Notes under the pieces: generated by a model
Databases searched by the model: none
What the model saw: the letters and a program-made list of their open reading frames with translations, nothing else
Told to the model about the DNA's origin: nothing
NCBI RefSeq assembly: GCF_036924535.1
Contig: NZ_JAZHRT010000001.1
Span: 8,742,001-8,806,000 of the forward strand
From: Bradyrhizobium sp. AZCC 2262
Lineage (GTDB): Bacteria > Pseudomonadota > Alphaproteobacteria > Rhizobiales > Xanthobacteraceae
Direction of reading: 5' to 3'
DNA: 64,000 bases
Made by a program: the position numbers and the translations under genes
Shown: positions 1 through 7,628 of the stretch, one piece after another
Layout of the letters: the number at the start of each line of letters is the position of its first letter
Numbering within the stretch: the stretch's first letter is position 1

Positions 1-2
1 TG

Positions 3-1100
3 GAGAATTTCCAGGGCCGGCACCGCAACCTGCTGGAGACGTTTGAGCGCCGGGCCGACGAAATGGAGGAGGCGCTGCTCGCGCACTGCACGTTTTCCGA
101 AATACAGCGCCAGCTGATCGGCGCCTACTTCCTGCACGAATATTCCTTCGAAGCGTCGGCACTGTTCAATCCAAGTATCGTGCCGCACCCTGATCAGTCG
201 GGAATTCCGAATGGCAACCTGCGCTTCATTCTGAGCCTGCGAGCCGTCGGTGAGGGGCACGTATCGTCGCTGACGTTTCGCGCCGGCGTCATCGCGGCGG
301 ATAGCACCATTACAGTCGATCCGACGGCCCGGCTCGCTACGAGTCCCCGGATCGCGCATCGGGGGGCCGGACCGATCGGCGACGAAGTCGAAATCGTTTT
401 CGAGCCGGCGCCGGACATCAGCGAACGCGTGATCTTTCCGGTGACGGAGTCGCAATCGAACGGCATCGAAGATGCGCGCTTCGTCCAATTCAGCGATGGC
501 GACCGGACGACCTATTACGCAACCTATACCGCCTACAAGGGCACTGCGATCCGATCAGAGCTGATCGAGACCACCGACTTCCTCTCATTTCGGATGGCGC
601 CGCTGCAAGGCGCAGCCGCGCGCAACAAGGGTATGGCGCTGTTCCCCCGCAAAATCGACGGCAGGTACGCCATGATTGCGCGGCAGGACAACGAGAATCT
701 CTATTTGGTCTATTCGGACGATCTCTACAGATGGGAAGGCGGTCAGGCGATCCTGAAGCCGCAATTCCCCTGGGAGTTCGTGCAGATCGGCAACTGCGGA
801 TCACCGGTCGAACTGGAGGAAGGCTGGCTGATGTTGACGCACGGTGTCGGCCCGGTTCGAAAATATTCGATCGGCGCAGCGCTGCTCGACAAACGCGATC
901 CCTCCAGGGTGCTGGCGCGTTCGAGCGAACCGTTATTGCGACCCGAACCATCCGAACGCGAAGGCTATGTTCCCAATGTGGTCTATACCTGCGGGGCAAT
1001 GACGCACAATGATCAGCTCATTTTGCCCTATGCCGTATCGGATACTTACTCCAACTTTGCAACGATCCAGATTTCCGCGTTGATGCGATCGATGTCCTGA
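3..1100 (+). CDS. GH130-like glycosidase/phosphorylase, 5' end missing
   Basis: The frame is open from the first bases of the window, so the true start lies upstream; the ATG at 63 is internal. The C-terminal half fits the GH130 fold of beta-mannoside phosphorylases and related glycosidases: a GNLRFILSLR-like early strand, the segment GNCGSPVELEEGWLMLTHGV (residues about 245-265 of the visible part), then GPVRKYSIGAALLD and a late EGYVPNVVYTCG block with LPYAVSD. Members of this family cleave or phosphorolyse mannose-containing oligosaccharides in the cytoplasm. Substrate cannot be told from sequence. The following genes are short hypotheticals, so context does not help. Family assignment is from motif recognition; fairly sure of GH130, unsure of the reaction. 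Confidence 0.8.
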   Translation, partial: ENFQGRHRNLLETFERRADEMEEALLAHCTFSEIQRQLIGAYFLHEYSFEASALFNPSIVPHPDQSGIPNGNLRFILSLRAVGEGHVSSLTFRAGVIAADSTITVDPTARLATSPRIAHRGAGPIGDEVEIVFEPAPDISERVIFPVTESQSNGIEDARFVQFSDGDRTTYYATYTAYKGTAIRSELIETTDFLSFRMAPLQGAAARNKGMALFPRKIDGRYAMIARQDNENLYLVYSDDLYRWEGGQAILKPQFPWEFVQIGNCGSPVELEEGWLMLTHGVGPVRKYSIGAALLDKRDPSRVLARSSEPLLRPEPSEREGYVPNVVYTCGAMTHNDQLILPYAVSDTYSNFATIQISALMRSMS

Positions 1101-1145
1101 ATTGGAAATCGCGCGGTGTGACCCGCATCCCGCAAGGAGAGCTCC

Positions 1146-1388
1146 ATGGCTCGCGAAACAAGCTACTTCGTTCAGGCCTTCGATGCCGGCCGTGGAGGAA
1201 ACCTGAAAGCGGGCGCGCCGATCGCCTGCAAAACGGCAACGGGCGCGCTTCGCACGGCAGAGCGGCTGGCCTTGAGCAAGGTGGGGGTTGTTGCCTTCTC
1301 ATCCACCGGCGATCCCGAGATGGGCGACTATGACGACGAGCCAACGGTCATCTTCCGCAAGGGAGAGCTGCCATCGGCCTTCGATTGA
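1146..1388 (+). CDS. conserved small hypothetical protein (80 aa)
   Basis: The ATG at 1146 follows an AAGGAGA ribosome binding site with good spacing. The 80-residue product has no signal peptide or membrane segment. It begins MARETSYFVQAF and carries an alanine-rich helix (TGALRTAERLALSKVGVVAF) followed by an acidic stretch (GDPEMGDYDDEP). Short proteins of this kind, which look as if they take a sequence of per-residue parameters, recur in Bradyrhizobium, but I know of no function. Codon use and the clear RBS support a real gene. Confidence 0.75.
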   Translation: MARETSYFVQAFDAGRGGNLKAGAPIACKTATGALRTAERLALSKVGVVAFSSTGDPEMGDYDDEPTVIFRKGELPSAFD

Positions 1389-1724
1389 GACGGGCCCTGC
1401 AACTTCCGCGGGGTCGGCCTGCTTTCGGACCACGTCGATCTGCTTCGAGCTGGAAGCGACACGATTGCGTCAGCTATCCTTCCACAGCCGCGATTGAGGA
1501 AAGGGCGTCGCGATCGTCTCCGAGGCGTTTTAGCGCTCGCTATTCCCGAGACGCGAGCCTAGGGTCGATCAGCACCGCGTTTCCCACGGCGTCTATCGGT
1601 GACTGAGGGCTGAGGATGCTCACGCCCGGACGAACGGAGTTCTTGTTGTCCCAGGTTTGCTTGGCTGCCGACCGGACCGTCCTGCAGTTCCATCCATTGT
1701 TGGTGTCGGCCGTGGCATTCCTAC
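1389..1724 (+). other. gene-free stretch of 336 bases
   Basis: No open frame here has a ribosome binding site or protein-like composition. Short open frames exist on both strands but look like GC-rich noise. I see no hairpin terminator, tRNA-like fold or repeat. The final bases just before 1725 presumably hold the promoter of the next small gene, but no clear -35/-10 pair stands out. Confidence 0.4.
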
Positions 1725-1922
1725 ATGGATAGGACGATCGAACTGCATTACCTGATTAGCGGCAACAATCAATTTGGCCGGGTCAACCTTAGCCGCATGG
1801 CGGCGGGAGCGGCCGTCAAGAAGGCAAAGGAGCTTTTGCAGGAAGGCTATTTGGACGTGAGGATATCCACGCCCCGGGGCCGGATCCTCTTGTCTGATGA
1901 GTTTGATCAGCTTGAAGGATAG
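1725..1922 (+). CDS. conserved small hypothetical protein (65 aa)
   Basis: Starts with ATG at 1725 (MDRTIELHYLISGNN). The product is a small cytoplasmic protein with a central Ala/Lys helix (MAAGAAVKKAKELLQEGY) and a beta-like C-terminus with DVRISTPRGRILLSDEFDQL. It reads like a compact alpha/beta protein, and relatives occur in Bradyrhizobium, but I do not know a function. It is followed after 33 bases by another small gene on the same strand, so the two may be co-transcribed. The opposite strand also has a long open frame here, rejected as a GC shadow. Confidence 0.65.
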   Translation: MDRTIELHYLISGNNQFGRVNLSRMAAGAAVKKAKELLQEGYLDVRISTPRGRILLSDEFDQLEG

Positions 1923-1955
1923 CGGAGCGTCCACAAGAGGTCCGGGAGGCGAGCC

Positions 1956-2195
1956 ATGAGCGTCAGGGCCTTCAAGACCGCCGATGAGCTCCAGGATATG
2001 ATTGTCGAGCAGGCAAGGATCCTCCATGGTCCCTGGCCTTCGGGGATGACGATGTTCGTTTTCGACGATGCTTACGGATGGAGCGCGAGCATCAGTCGGC
2101 CCATGTCGGAGGCCGAAAATTTCTATCGCACCAAGACGCTCGATCTGATCAGGAGGTTGAAGGTCAGATATGATCTGGACGCGCCTCGCTTCTAG
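1956..2195 (+). CDS. conserved small hypothetical protein (79 aa)
   Basis: ATG at 1956 is preceded by a GGGAGG-type ribosome binding site (TCCGGGAGGCGAGCC). The product (MSVRAFKTADELQDMIVEQA...) has a helical N-terminus, a beta segment TMFVFDDAYGWSASIS and a helical C-terminus ending RYDLDAPRF. No signal or membrane segment. I recognise the type from Bradyrhizobium genomes but not a role. The stop codon TAG is supplied by the first bases of the dispersed repeat that begins at 2193. Confidence 0.72.
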   Translation: MSVRAFKTADELQDMIVEQARILHGPWPSGMTMFVFDDAYGWSASISRPMSEAENFYRTKTLDLIRRLKVRYDLDAPRF

Positions 2196-2296
2196 AGCGT
2201 TTTCGAGCGAAGTGGACACCGGTTCGCGTCAAGAAAACGCGTCAAATAAGAATCTAGAGCCCCGTTTCGATTCCATCTAAACGGAAAAGGCCCTAG
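2193..2296. repeat. dispersed intergenic repeat of the TAGAGCGTTTTCGAGCGAAG type
   Basis: The sequence opens with TAGAGCGTTTTCGAGCGAAG, passes CCGGTTCGCGTCAAGAAAAC and ends CGGAAAAGGCCCTAG. This is recognisable as a repeat dispersed through rhizobial genomes, where it sits between genes. The outer ends (CTAGAGC... and ...CCCTAG) are partly complementary, and an internal CTAGAGCCCCG begins a second arm. It abuts the preceding gene so closely that it provides the stop codon. Confidence 0.7.
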
Positions 2297-2359
2297 TCGA
2301 CGACGATATCAGCCAGCAGCATTAAGTTCCGGCGTCACCATCAACCCAGGGAGATCGAC

Positions 2360-2494
2360 ATGGCCAAAGGCGAGCAAAGAGGCAATCGGGAAACCAAGAA
2401 ACCCAAGAAAGAGAAGATCAAGGTGATTGCCGCGGCACCAAGCCAGAAGGGTGCGGGCTGGCAGCCGACCTTGAGTTCCGGCAAAAAGAAGTAA
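2360..2494 (+). CDS. tiny lysine-rich protein (44 aa)
   Basis: ATG at 2360 follows CCCAGGGAGATCGAC, a good ribosome binding site. The 44-residue product begins MAKGEQRGNRETKKPKKEK, continues through a short hydrophobic segment (IKVIAAA) and ends LSSGKKK. It is strongly basic, which suggests nucleic acid or ribosome contact, but this is inference. Very similar short proteins are widespread in Bradyrhizobium and relatives as unannotated or hypothetical genes. Its size makes it easy to miss; RBS, composition and recurrence make it credible. Confidence 0.75.
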   Translation: MAKGEQRGNRETKKPKKEKIKVIAAAPSQKGAGWQPTLSSGKKK

Positions 2495-2671
2495 TGACGG
2501 ATACCCCTTGGTTGGGGCGGGTCCTCATTTCCGAACCTTCGGCCGCATACTCAGCCGATGGCGGCGTGTTGGCCGGCTGCCGTCCCCGCGCATCGGCCAT
2601 GGAACCCATCCTCTCGGCGTGGATTCGGATCGTGGTGAGCGGCGTGGGTGACCAGACCATGCCTGCCGGCA

Positions 2672-3637
2672 TCAGATCTTGATCAGCCGCAGCTTCGTGC
2701 CCCAGGGATCGACAGTCTCGATGCCGTTCTCGATCGCCGCAGCCGGCGCGCCCGCCTGCCGTAGACGCAGCGTTTGGGCCTCGAGAATTTGCTGCGCCGC
2801 GACCTCCAGCGAAAACCACGCGAGCCCGGTGGCTGTGGCATCGCGCGGGCCGGCGCCGGCGCTCTGCCAGACGTTGATCGCGAGGTGATGGTGATAACGC
2901 CCGGAGGAAAGGAACGCGGCGCCGCTGCGCTTGCGGGTCGGGTCGAGACCAATGGTGCCGCTGTAGAAGCGGTCGGCCTGTTCGAGGTCGCCGACGCGCA
3001 GGTGCATGTGGCCGATGCGCAGGTCATCGGGGGCCTTGGCATAGTTGGTCGTGTGCGTGTCCGCCAGCGCCAGCAGGCCGTCGATGTCGAGCTGGTCGGT
3101 TGCCATTGCGACCGAGCCGGCTTCCCATTTCCAGAGCTCGGGCGCGCGATCGGCATAGACCTCGATGCCGTTGCCTTCGGGGTCGTCGAGATAGACGGAC
3201 TCGCTGACGAGGTGGTCGGCGAAGCCGGACAGCGGGATCCTGTTTTTCGCCGCGTGCACCAGCCAGCGCGCGAGGTCCTTGCGCGTCGGCATCAGGAACG
3301 CCGTGTGATAAAGTCCCGCCGCGTTCCGCGCCTCGCGCGGTGCGCTCTCGCGCCGCTGCAGATGGAGCAGCGCCACGCCACCCGTGCCGAGGAGCGCGCC
3401 CATTATCGAGCGCGTCATGACGGTCAGGCCAATCGCGTCGCGATAGTAATCGGCGACCTTGTCGAGGTCGCGCACCCGCAAGTTCACCATGCCGATCCGC
3501 ATCGGCGTCCGGCTGGCGAAGGTCGGCCCGCCGCCGCCCGCGGTCCCCTCGGCTTGCGCTGCCGCCATGGCGGCCGCGGTCAGCGACGAGGCGCCGGCGA
3601 GGTGAAGCAGCGTACGCCGCGTCAGGTCGATGGTCAT
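2672..3637 (-). CDS. Tat-exported VOC (glyoxalase/dioxygenase fold) protein
   Basis: The start at 3637 is chosen because MTIDLTRRTLLHLAGA follows AAAGGGAGCC and gives a twin-arginine-like signal (RR at residues 7-8, then a hydrophobic Ala-rich stretch to AQAEG); a further in-frame start lies 72 bases upstream. The mature part contains two vicinal-oxygen-chelate modules: one from about residue 47 (RIGMVNLRVRDLDKVADYYR) with the partner strand near EGNGIEVYAD, and one from about 205 (IGHMHLRVGDLEQADRFY). The layout matches CatE-like two-module dioxygenase or glyoxalase proteins. A periplasmic location is unusual for the fold. Reaction unknown. Divergent from the exported small protein at 3816. 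Confidence 0.8.
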   Translation of the reverse strand: MTIDLTRRTLLHLAGASSLTAAAMAAAQAEGTAGGGGPTFASRTPMRIGMVNLRVRDLDKVADYYRDAIGLTVMTRSIMGALLGTGGVALLHLQRRESAPREARNAAGLYHTAFLMPTRKDLARWLVHAAKNRIPLSGFADHLVSESVYLDDPEGNGIEVYADRAPELWKWEAGSVAMATDQLDIDGLLALADTHTTNYAKAPDDLRIGHMHLRVGDLEQADRFYSGTIGLDPTRKRSGAAFLSSGRYHHHLAINVWQSAGAGPRDATATGLAWFSLEVAAQQILEAQTLRLRQAGAPAAAIENGIETVDPWGTKLRLIKI

Positions 3638-3815
3638 GAAGGCTCCCTTTGACGACCGGTTGAGCGAAGCAAATCCTGCGCCGATCTGATCGCTGCCATC
3701 GCCCAACATACGGCCTGTCCGCCGGTTGTCGCAAATGTCGCGATATCAGTCCCGGAACCATCGTTGCGACGGGACGTTTGCTCCAGGCAAGCCATTTCAA
3801 CGATTGGAGATCACA

Positions 3816-4100
3816 ATGACGCGCGTCGCGGCAGTGATTGTCGTTGGACTATTGAGCGTGAGCGCCGCTACCGCCCAGTCTACCGGGACATCGGCTGCGA
3901 AGCCGGAAACGGCCTGCACCACCTCGCCGGCGGCAACGACCGGAAGCGGCGAGGAAAAGACCGCAAACTCAATGGCCGCTGAGAAGAGCGCCGTGTTGCC
4001 AGATGCCGGCGGATCCAACTCGGCTGCGCCCACAGTGCAGAGCGGCGGCAAGCCATTGAAGGTCGACCCGAACTGCCCGCCGGATTCCAAGCCGAAGTAA
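3816..4100 (+). CDS. small exported hypothetical protein (94 aa)
   Basis: The ATG at 3816 follows GATTGGAGATCACA and opens a clear Sec signal peptide: MTRVAAVIVVGLLSVSAATAQ. An earlier in-frame ATG at 3726 would bury the signal, so it is not used. The mature region is low-complexity, rich in Thr, Ala, Ser and Pro, with two cysteines (ETACTTS and DPNCPPDSK) that could form a disulphide in the periplasm. No known domain. It diverges from the VOC gene and converges with the AAA+ gene. Confidence 0.7.
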   Translation: MTRVAAVIVVGLLSVSAATAQSTGTSAAKPETACTTSPAATTGSGEEKTANSMAAEKSAVLPDAGGSNSAAPTVQSGGKPLKVDPNCPPDSKPK

Positions 4101-4138
4101 ATGTTCCTTCGATCCGCCAATCTCGCGGGTGGTAACTG

Positions 4139-5881
4139 TCACACCTCGGCTGTCGCCTGCGCCGTTTCGCGCGCACCTCCGAGCAGCTTGATATTGAGCT
4201 TGCCGCTCGCGAACAGCATGTCATCGAGCGCTTCGCCGAGATCGGCTGACTTGATTGCCGTACCGCCATCCCGGCCAATGCCGGCTTGCGCGGTTCGCCG
4301 CATCAACTCCTTGATGAAGGCGGCGCTGACGCCTCTGGTCCGCCGGACGGCTTCGTCGATCAGGGTTTCGTCGAGCCGCAGCCCCTTGCCGTAGAGCTGA
4401 ACCAGCTTCCTTCGGCCGGTGTCATCCGGCAGCGGAATTTCAATCGCCTGATCGACCCGGCCAGGTCGGTTGGCCAGCGCGCCCTCGAGCTGTTCGGGCC
4501 GGTTGGTAGTTAGGACAAACAGAATGTCCGCATCCTCTTTCAAACCGTCCATCTCGTTGAGAAGATTGTTGAGCATCGATTCTTCGCATGGCCCCATCAT
4601 CTCGCGATCGGTTGCGATGAGATCGACATCCTCGATGATCACCATGGCCGGCTGCAACAGGCGAGCGAGGTTCATGTAGGCTCCGAGCAACTCAACCTGC
4701 GCGGCCATGATGATCAACGTCGTGTGGCCGGGCAGGTTGCTGGCGAGGTAGCGAATGGTATGGGTCTTCCCGGTGCCGGGCGGTCCGTACAGCAGGATTC
4801 CCTTGCGGGTCGATTGACCGAGCTGGCGCAGTTTTGTGCGATGCTGCACAAAGTTCAGGATGTTGCGGTCGAGCAGCTTCAGTGTTGCGTCGGGCAAGAT
4901 CACGTTGGCGCGTTCAACGGGCGGCAGCTTGTGGACCATAAGGCCTCGCGACCTTCCGCGATAATTCGCGCCCCCGTCGAACGACAGGATCTTACCCCGG
5001 TAGCTATTCGCGGCGTTGACCGCGTCCTCGATAGCGATGAAGCAGCGCCTCACGAACTCCGCTCCCGCCGCTCCGGCAGACGCCGCGATTTCAATGCGAA
5101 CACCCGTTTCTTCACCATGTTCGCGATGAGCAGAGAGCAAGACCGCATATCGCAGGTCTTCGGCGCCACACAGCCATAGTCCATTGTCGAGGCATTTGAC
5201 CGGCTCGGCTTCGCCAATCTCCACATCATGGTATTGCGCTGGCGCGATGGCATGAGCGGCCTGTCCAGCACTCGTCAGCGAGGCGAAGGTGAGGGTCTCG
5301 TAGCGGTGGCGCTCCTGAATGCCGAAGAACCTGATGCGCTGGATGGAGAACAACTTGTCCACCGCCACCTGAACGTCGGCGCGCATATGCCCGGGAAACT
5401 GCCGCGACGTCGCGACCAGTCGATCGAGAGGGACGCCGGCGAAATGCCATCCAATGGCCGTGCAGGCAAAGTCGAACCGCTTTGTTTCCGTGATGGCACC
5501 GAGGTTTTCTGCGGCCGCCAGAAGGCAGTCCTCGCAGACCAGTGCCGCCTTGCCGACCCAACGGAGCGGGTCTTCGGAAAAATTGCCGCACAGCTTGCAG
5601 CGATCACTCCCCATGTCATCGCCGGCGCGGGCCGTGATCGCCAGTTGATGGCCCGATGCCCGGATCCGCTCCTGTGCAGCCTGCAACAGCGCCTCCGCGA
5701 CAGTGCGCGGATACGTGCCGCAAACCGCCGTCCCCCTCCTTTCGATGGCGATCATCACTTCAATGGCGTCGCTGGACGGTTGGCTGAATACCGAGCGTAG
5801 CAGACCGATCACAAAATCCTGCGGGGTGTTCTCGTCATTATGAAGAACGAGCTGAACGTAACCAGGCTGAAGGCGATCCAT
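4139..5881 (-). CDS. ClpS-like domain / zinc finger / AAA+ ATPase fusion protein (580 aa)
   Basis: The start at 5881 (MDRLQPGYVQ) follows CCGGAGTTTTTCA. Residues 8-85 read as a ClpS fold: HNDENTPQDFV matches the LLNDDYTPMEFV of ClpS, GTAVCGTYPRTVAE matches its GxxVCGVYTxEIAE, and HQLAITAR closes the domain. Residues 95-119 hold CKLC...CEDC, a ClpX-like four-cysteine zinc finger. An uncharacterised middle region runs to about 340. A single AAA+ module follows: Walker A GPPGTGKT 366-373, Walker B MVIIEDVD 413-420, sensor TTN 458-460, and NRPGRVD 471-477 with the arginine-finger region. The AAA+ part resembles Cdc48/FtsH-type modules. I see no ClpP-docking IGF loop and no C-terminal HbYX. Likely an unfoldase or remodelling ATPase with its own substrate-selection domain; partner protease unknown. 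Confidence 0.85.
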   Translation of the reverse strand: MDRLQPGYVQLVLHNDENTPQDFVIGLLRSVFSQPSSDAIEVMIAIERRGTAVCGTYPRTVAEALLQAAQERIRASGHQLAITARAGDDMGSDRCKLCGNFSEDPLRWVGKAALVCEDCLLAAAENLGAITETKRFDFACTAIGWHFAGVPLDRLVATSRQFPGHMRADVQVAVDKLFSIQRIRFFGIQERHRYETLTFASLTSAGQAAHAIAPAQYHDVEIGEAEPVKCLDNGLWLCGAEDLRYAVLLSAHREHGEETGVRIEIAASAGAAGAEFVRRCFIAIEDAVNAANSYRGKILSFDGGANYRGRSRGLMVHKLPPVERANVILPDATLKLLDRNILNFVQHRTKLRQLGQSTRKGILLYGPPGTGKTHTIRYLASNLPGHTTLIIMAAQVELLGAYMNLARLLQPAMVIIEDVDLIATDREMMGPCEESMLNNLLNEMDGLKEDADILFVLTTNRPEQLEGALANRPGRVDQAIEIPLPDDTGRRKLVQLYGKGLRLDETLIDEAVRRTRGVSAAFIKELMRRTAQAGIGRDGGTAIKSADLGEALDDMLFASGKLNIKLLGGARETAQATAEV

Positions 5882-5941
5882 TGAAAAACTCCGGAAGTGA
5901 ACTGAAACAGCTTGTGTGATGCACAAGAACAAATCGGGAAC

Positions 5942-5970
5942 AATCTTCAATAACCCGCAGAGGTTGTCAA
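5942..5970 (-). promoter_or_regulatory. candidate promoter of the ClpS/AAA+ gene
   Basis: On the minus strand TTGACA (plus positions 5965-5970) is followed after exactly 17 bases by AAGATT (5942-5947). The -35 is perfect; the -10 is weak, as is common in alphaproteobacteria. The predicted transcript would start near 5935 and leave a leader of roughly 54 bases before the ATG at 5881. Confidence 0.4.
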
Positions 5971-6333
5971 GAGTAAATCCTGTAAGGTGGGGATTAACCG
6001 AGCCTGATGCCGCACGGATGCAGCAGGATTCCGGATGTGATTGCCAGTCGGCAAATCACTCGCTTCGCGCGTCGCGGTGTCAGTTTCTCTCGCGGAAATA
6101 GTCCGCTCGTGCCGTGCCCGCCATTCAGGAAGACGCTACGCGAGAGATGGTGGGCACGGCGCCAGTGCGCCTTTGCCCCGCCTACGACTGAGATGCTGCC
6201 CAGAACTTGCAACCCCACATCAGCCTTTCAATTTTGCGATAGAAGCCATGTCCACATTCAAATTCCTCGAACCCCCGCCACGATCTATTCTCCGTACAAA
6301 TCAACCCTGAAGTGGCAGAGGAAATTGAGTCCG
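5971..6333 (+). other. gene-free divergent intergenic region
   Basis: This stretch separates the minus-strand ClpS/AAA+ gene from the plus-strand TPP enzyme pair. An open frame runs through it into the downstream gene, but no start in it has a ribosome binding site and the translated composition (Arg, Cys, Pro, Ser) is not protein-like. I see no repeat or RNA gene. Confidence 0.4.
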
Positions 6334-6900
6334 ATGGCGGAAGCAGCAAAATCACGTGGCGAGGCGCCGGCCGCGTTGCCGACGTGGCCGGACGAAATCT
6401 ACCACGTCCTCAAGGACGCCGGCATTCGCCAGGTCGCGATGGTGCCGGATGCCGGCCACAGCCGCCTGATCCGATCCTTCGAGGCCGATCCCGAAACCCG
6501 CGTCGTGACGCTGACGACGGAAGAAGAGGGCGTGGCGATGCTGGCGGGCGCATGGCTCGGCGGCGAGCGCGGCGTTCTGCTGCTGCAGTCGAGCGGTGTC
6601 GGCAACTGCATCAACATGTTGTCGCTGCCCGTCATCTGCCACATGCCGCTGTTGATGATCGTCACCATGCGCGGCGATTGGGGCGAGTTCAATCCGTGGC
6701 AGATCCCGATGGGGCAGGGCACGCGGCCCTCGCTGGAGGCCATGGGCGTGATCGTGAACAAGGTGGACGAGCCCGATCTGGTCGCTTCCGCCGTGCAGGG
6801 CGCGGCGAATCTTGCCTTCAACACCTGGAAGCCGGTAGCGGTCCTGCTCGGACAGCGCGTGCTCGGCGCCAAGAATTTCAAGGAGCTTGCCCGCAAATGA
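6334..6900 (+). CDS. TPP-dependent decarboxylase, alpha (PYR-domain) subunit
   Basis: The start MAEAAKSRGEAP at 6334 is chosen because homology-like sequence begins just after it and AGAGGAAA lies upstream. The 188-residue product matches the N-terminal pyrimidine-binding domain of split thiamine-diphosphate enzymes of the sulfopyruvate/phosphonopyruvate decarboxylase type: VAMVPDAGHS, then TTEEEGVAMLAGAWLGG with the glutamate that activates TPP, and LLQSSGVGNCINML. It overlaps the next gene by four bases, so the two subunits are made in a coupled way. The 2-oxo acid substrate is unknown; sulfopyruvate is one option, but no other coenzyme M or sulfonate genes are nearby. Confidence 0.8.
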   Translation: MAEAAKSRGEAPAALPTWPDEIYHVLKDAGIRQVAMVPDAGHSRLIRSFEADPETRVVTLTTEEEGVAMLAGAWLGGERGVLLLQSSGVGNCINMLSLPVICHMPLLMIVTMRGDWGEFNPWQIPMGQGTRPSLEAMGVIVNKVDEPDLVASAVQGAANLAFNTWKPVAVLLGQRVLGAKNFKELARK

Positions 6901-7496
6901 CCAATCCCAACGCCCTTCTACATCGCCGGGACGTCGTCAACGAGCTCCTGCGTGACCGCGCCGACCTCCTCGTCATCGCCGGCCTCGGCGCGCCGAACTG
7001 GGACGTCTCCGCCGCCGGCGATCATCCCAACAATTTCCCGCTCTGGGGCGCCATGGGCGGCGCCTCGATGATCGGGCTCGGACTGGCGCTGGCGCAGCCG
7101 AAGCGAAAAGTGCTCGTCGTCACCGGCGACGGCGAGATGCTGATGAATATCGGCTCGCTCGCGTCAATCGCGGTGGAAGCGCCGAAGAATCTGACGATCG
7201 CCGTCCTCGACAATGAGCGTTTTGGCGAGACCGGCATGCAGAAAACCCCGACCGCCTCCGGCGTCGATCTCGCCGCCATCGCCACCGCCTGCGGCATCCG
7301 CACTTCGCGCATCGTCCGCACGATGGCGGAAGTCACCGAGCTGCGCGACCTCGCACACGAGGGACGGGGAACGGCATTCGCCCAGATCAAGATCAATCCC
7401 GAGGCGCTGGTCTTCGTAATGCCGCCGGCCGACGGCGTCATCCTGACGACGCGCTTCCGGCAATCGGTGCTAGGCGACGAGGCGCTGTTTAATTGA
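6897..7496 (+). CDS. TPP-dependent decarboxylase, beta (PP-domain) subunit
   Basis: The ATG at 6897 overlaps the stop of the alpha gene. The 199-residue product is the pyrophosphate-binding half: GAMGGASMIGLGLALAQP and then the TPP motif GDGEMLMNIGSL (GDG followed by N), with LTIAVLDNERFGETG downstream, typical of the sulfopyruvate decarboxylase beta / acetolactate synthase class. Together with the preceding subunit it would form a heteromeric cytoplasmic decarboxylase. It converges on a LysR regulator across a palindromic repeat. Exact substrate cannot be read from the sequence. Confidence 0.8.
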   Translation: MTNPNALLHRRDVVNELLRDRADLLVIAGLGAPNWDVSAAGDHPNNFPLWGAMGGASMIGLGLALAQPKRKVLVVTGDGEMLMNIGSLASIAVEAPKNLTIAVLDNERFGETGMQKTPTASGVDLAAIATACGIRTSRIVRTMAEVTELRDLAHEGRGTAFAQIKINPEALVFVMPPADGVILTTRFRQSVLGDEALFN

Positions 7497-7519
7497 GGGA
7501 TGGCGCTGCGACCAATGCC

Positions 7520-7608
7520 GTCATGCCCGGGGTCGTCCCGGGCATCCACGTCCTTGGCCGCCATTATGCGAGAAAGACGTGGATGGCCGGGTCAAGCCCG
7601 GCCATGAC
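7520..7608. repeat. palindromic repeat (GTCATGCCCGG family)
   Basis: Two complementary arms: GTCATGCCCGGGGTCGTCCC and, after a spacer, GGGTCAAGCCCGGCCATGAC. Inner arms ATCCACGTC and GACGTGGAT also pair, so the whole element can fold into one long hairpin. It sits between two convergent genes, where it could act as a bidirectional transcription barrier. This family is common in Bradyrhizobium intergenic DNA. Confidence 0.7.
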
Positions 7609-7628
7609 GAACAGTGAGCAAGATGGCG

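Noticed and set aside
1620..2219. Minus-strand open frame covering two small plus-strand genes
   Set aside because: The plus-strand genes have recognisable N-termini, one with a clear RBS; the minus frame has no RBS and ends inside a dispersed repeat.
6007..6333. N-terminal extension of the TPP enzyme alpha subunit
   Set aside because: The extension is Cys/Arg/Pro-rich noise; the family sequence begins shortly after the ATG at 6334.
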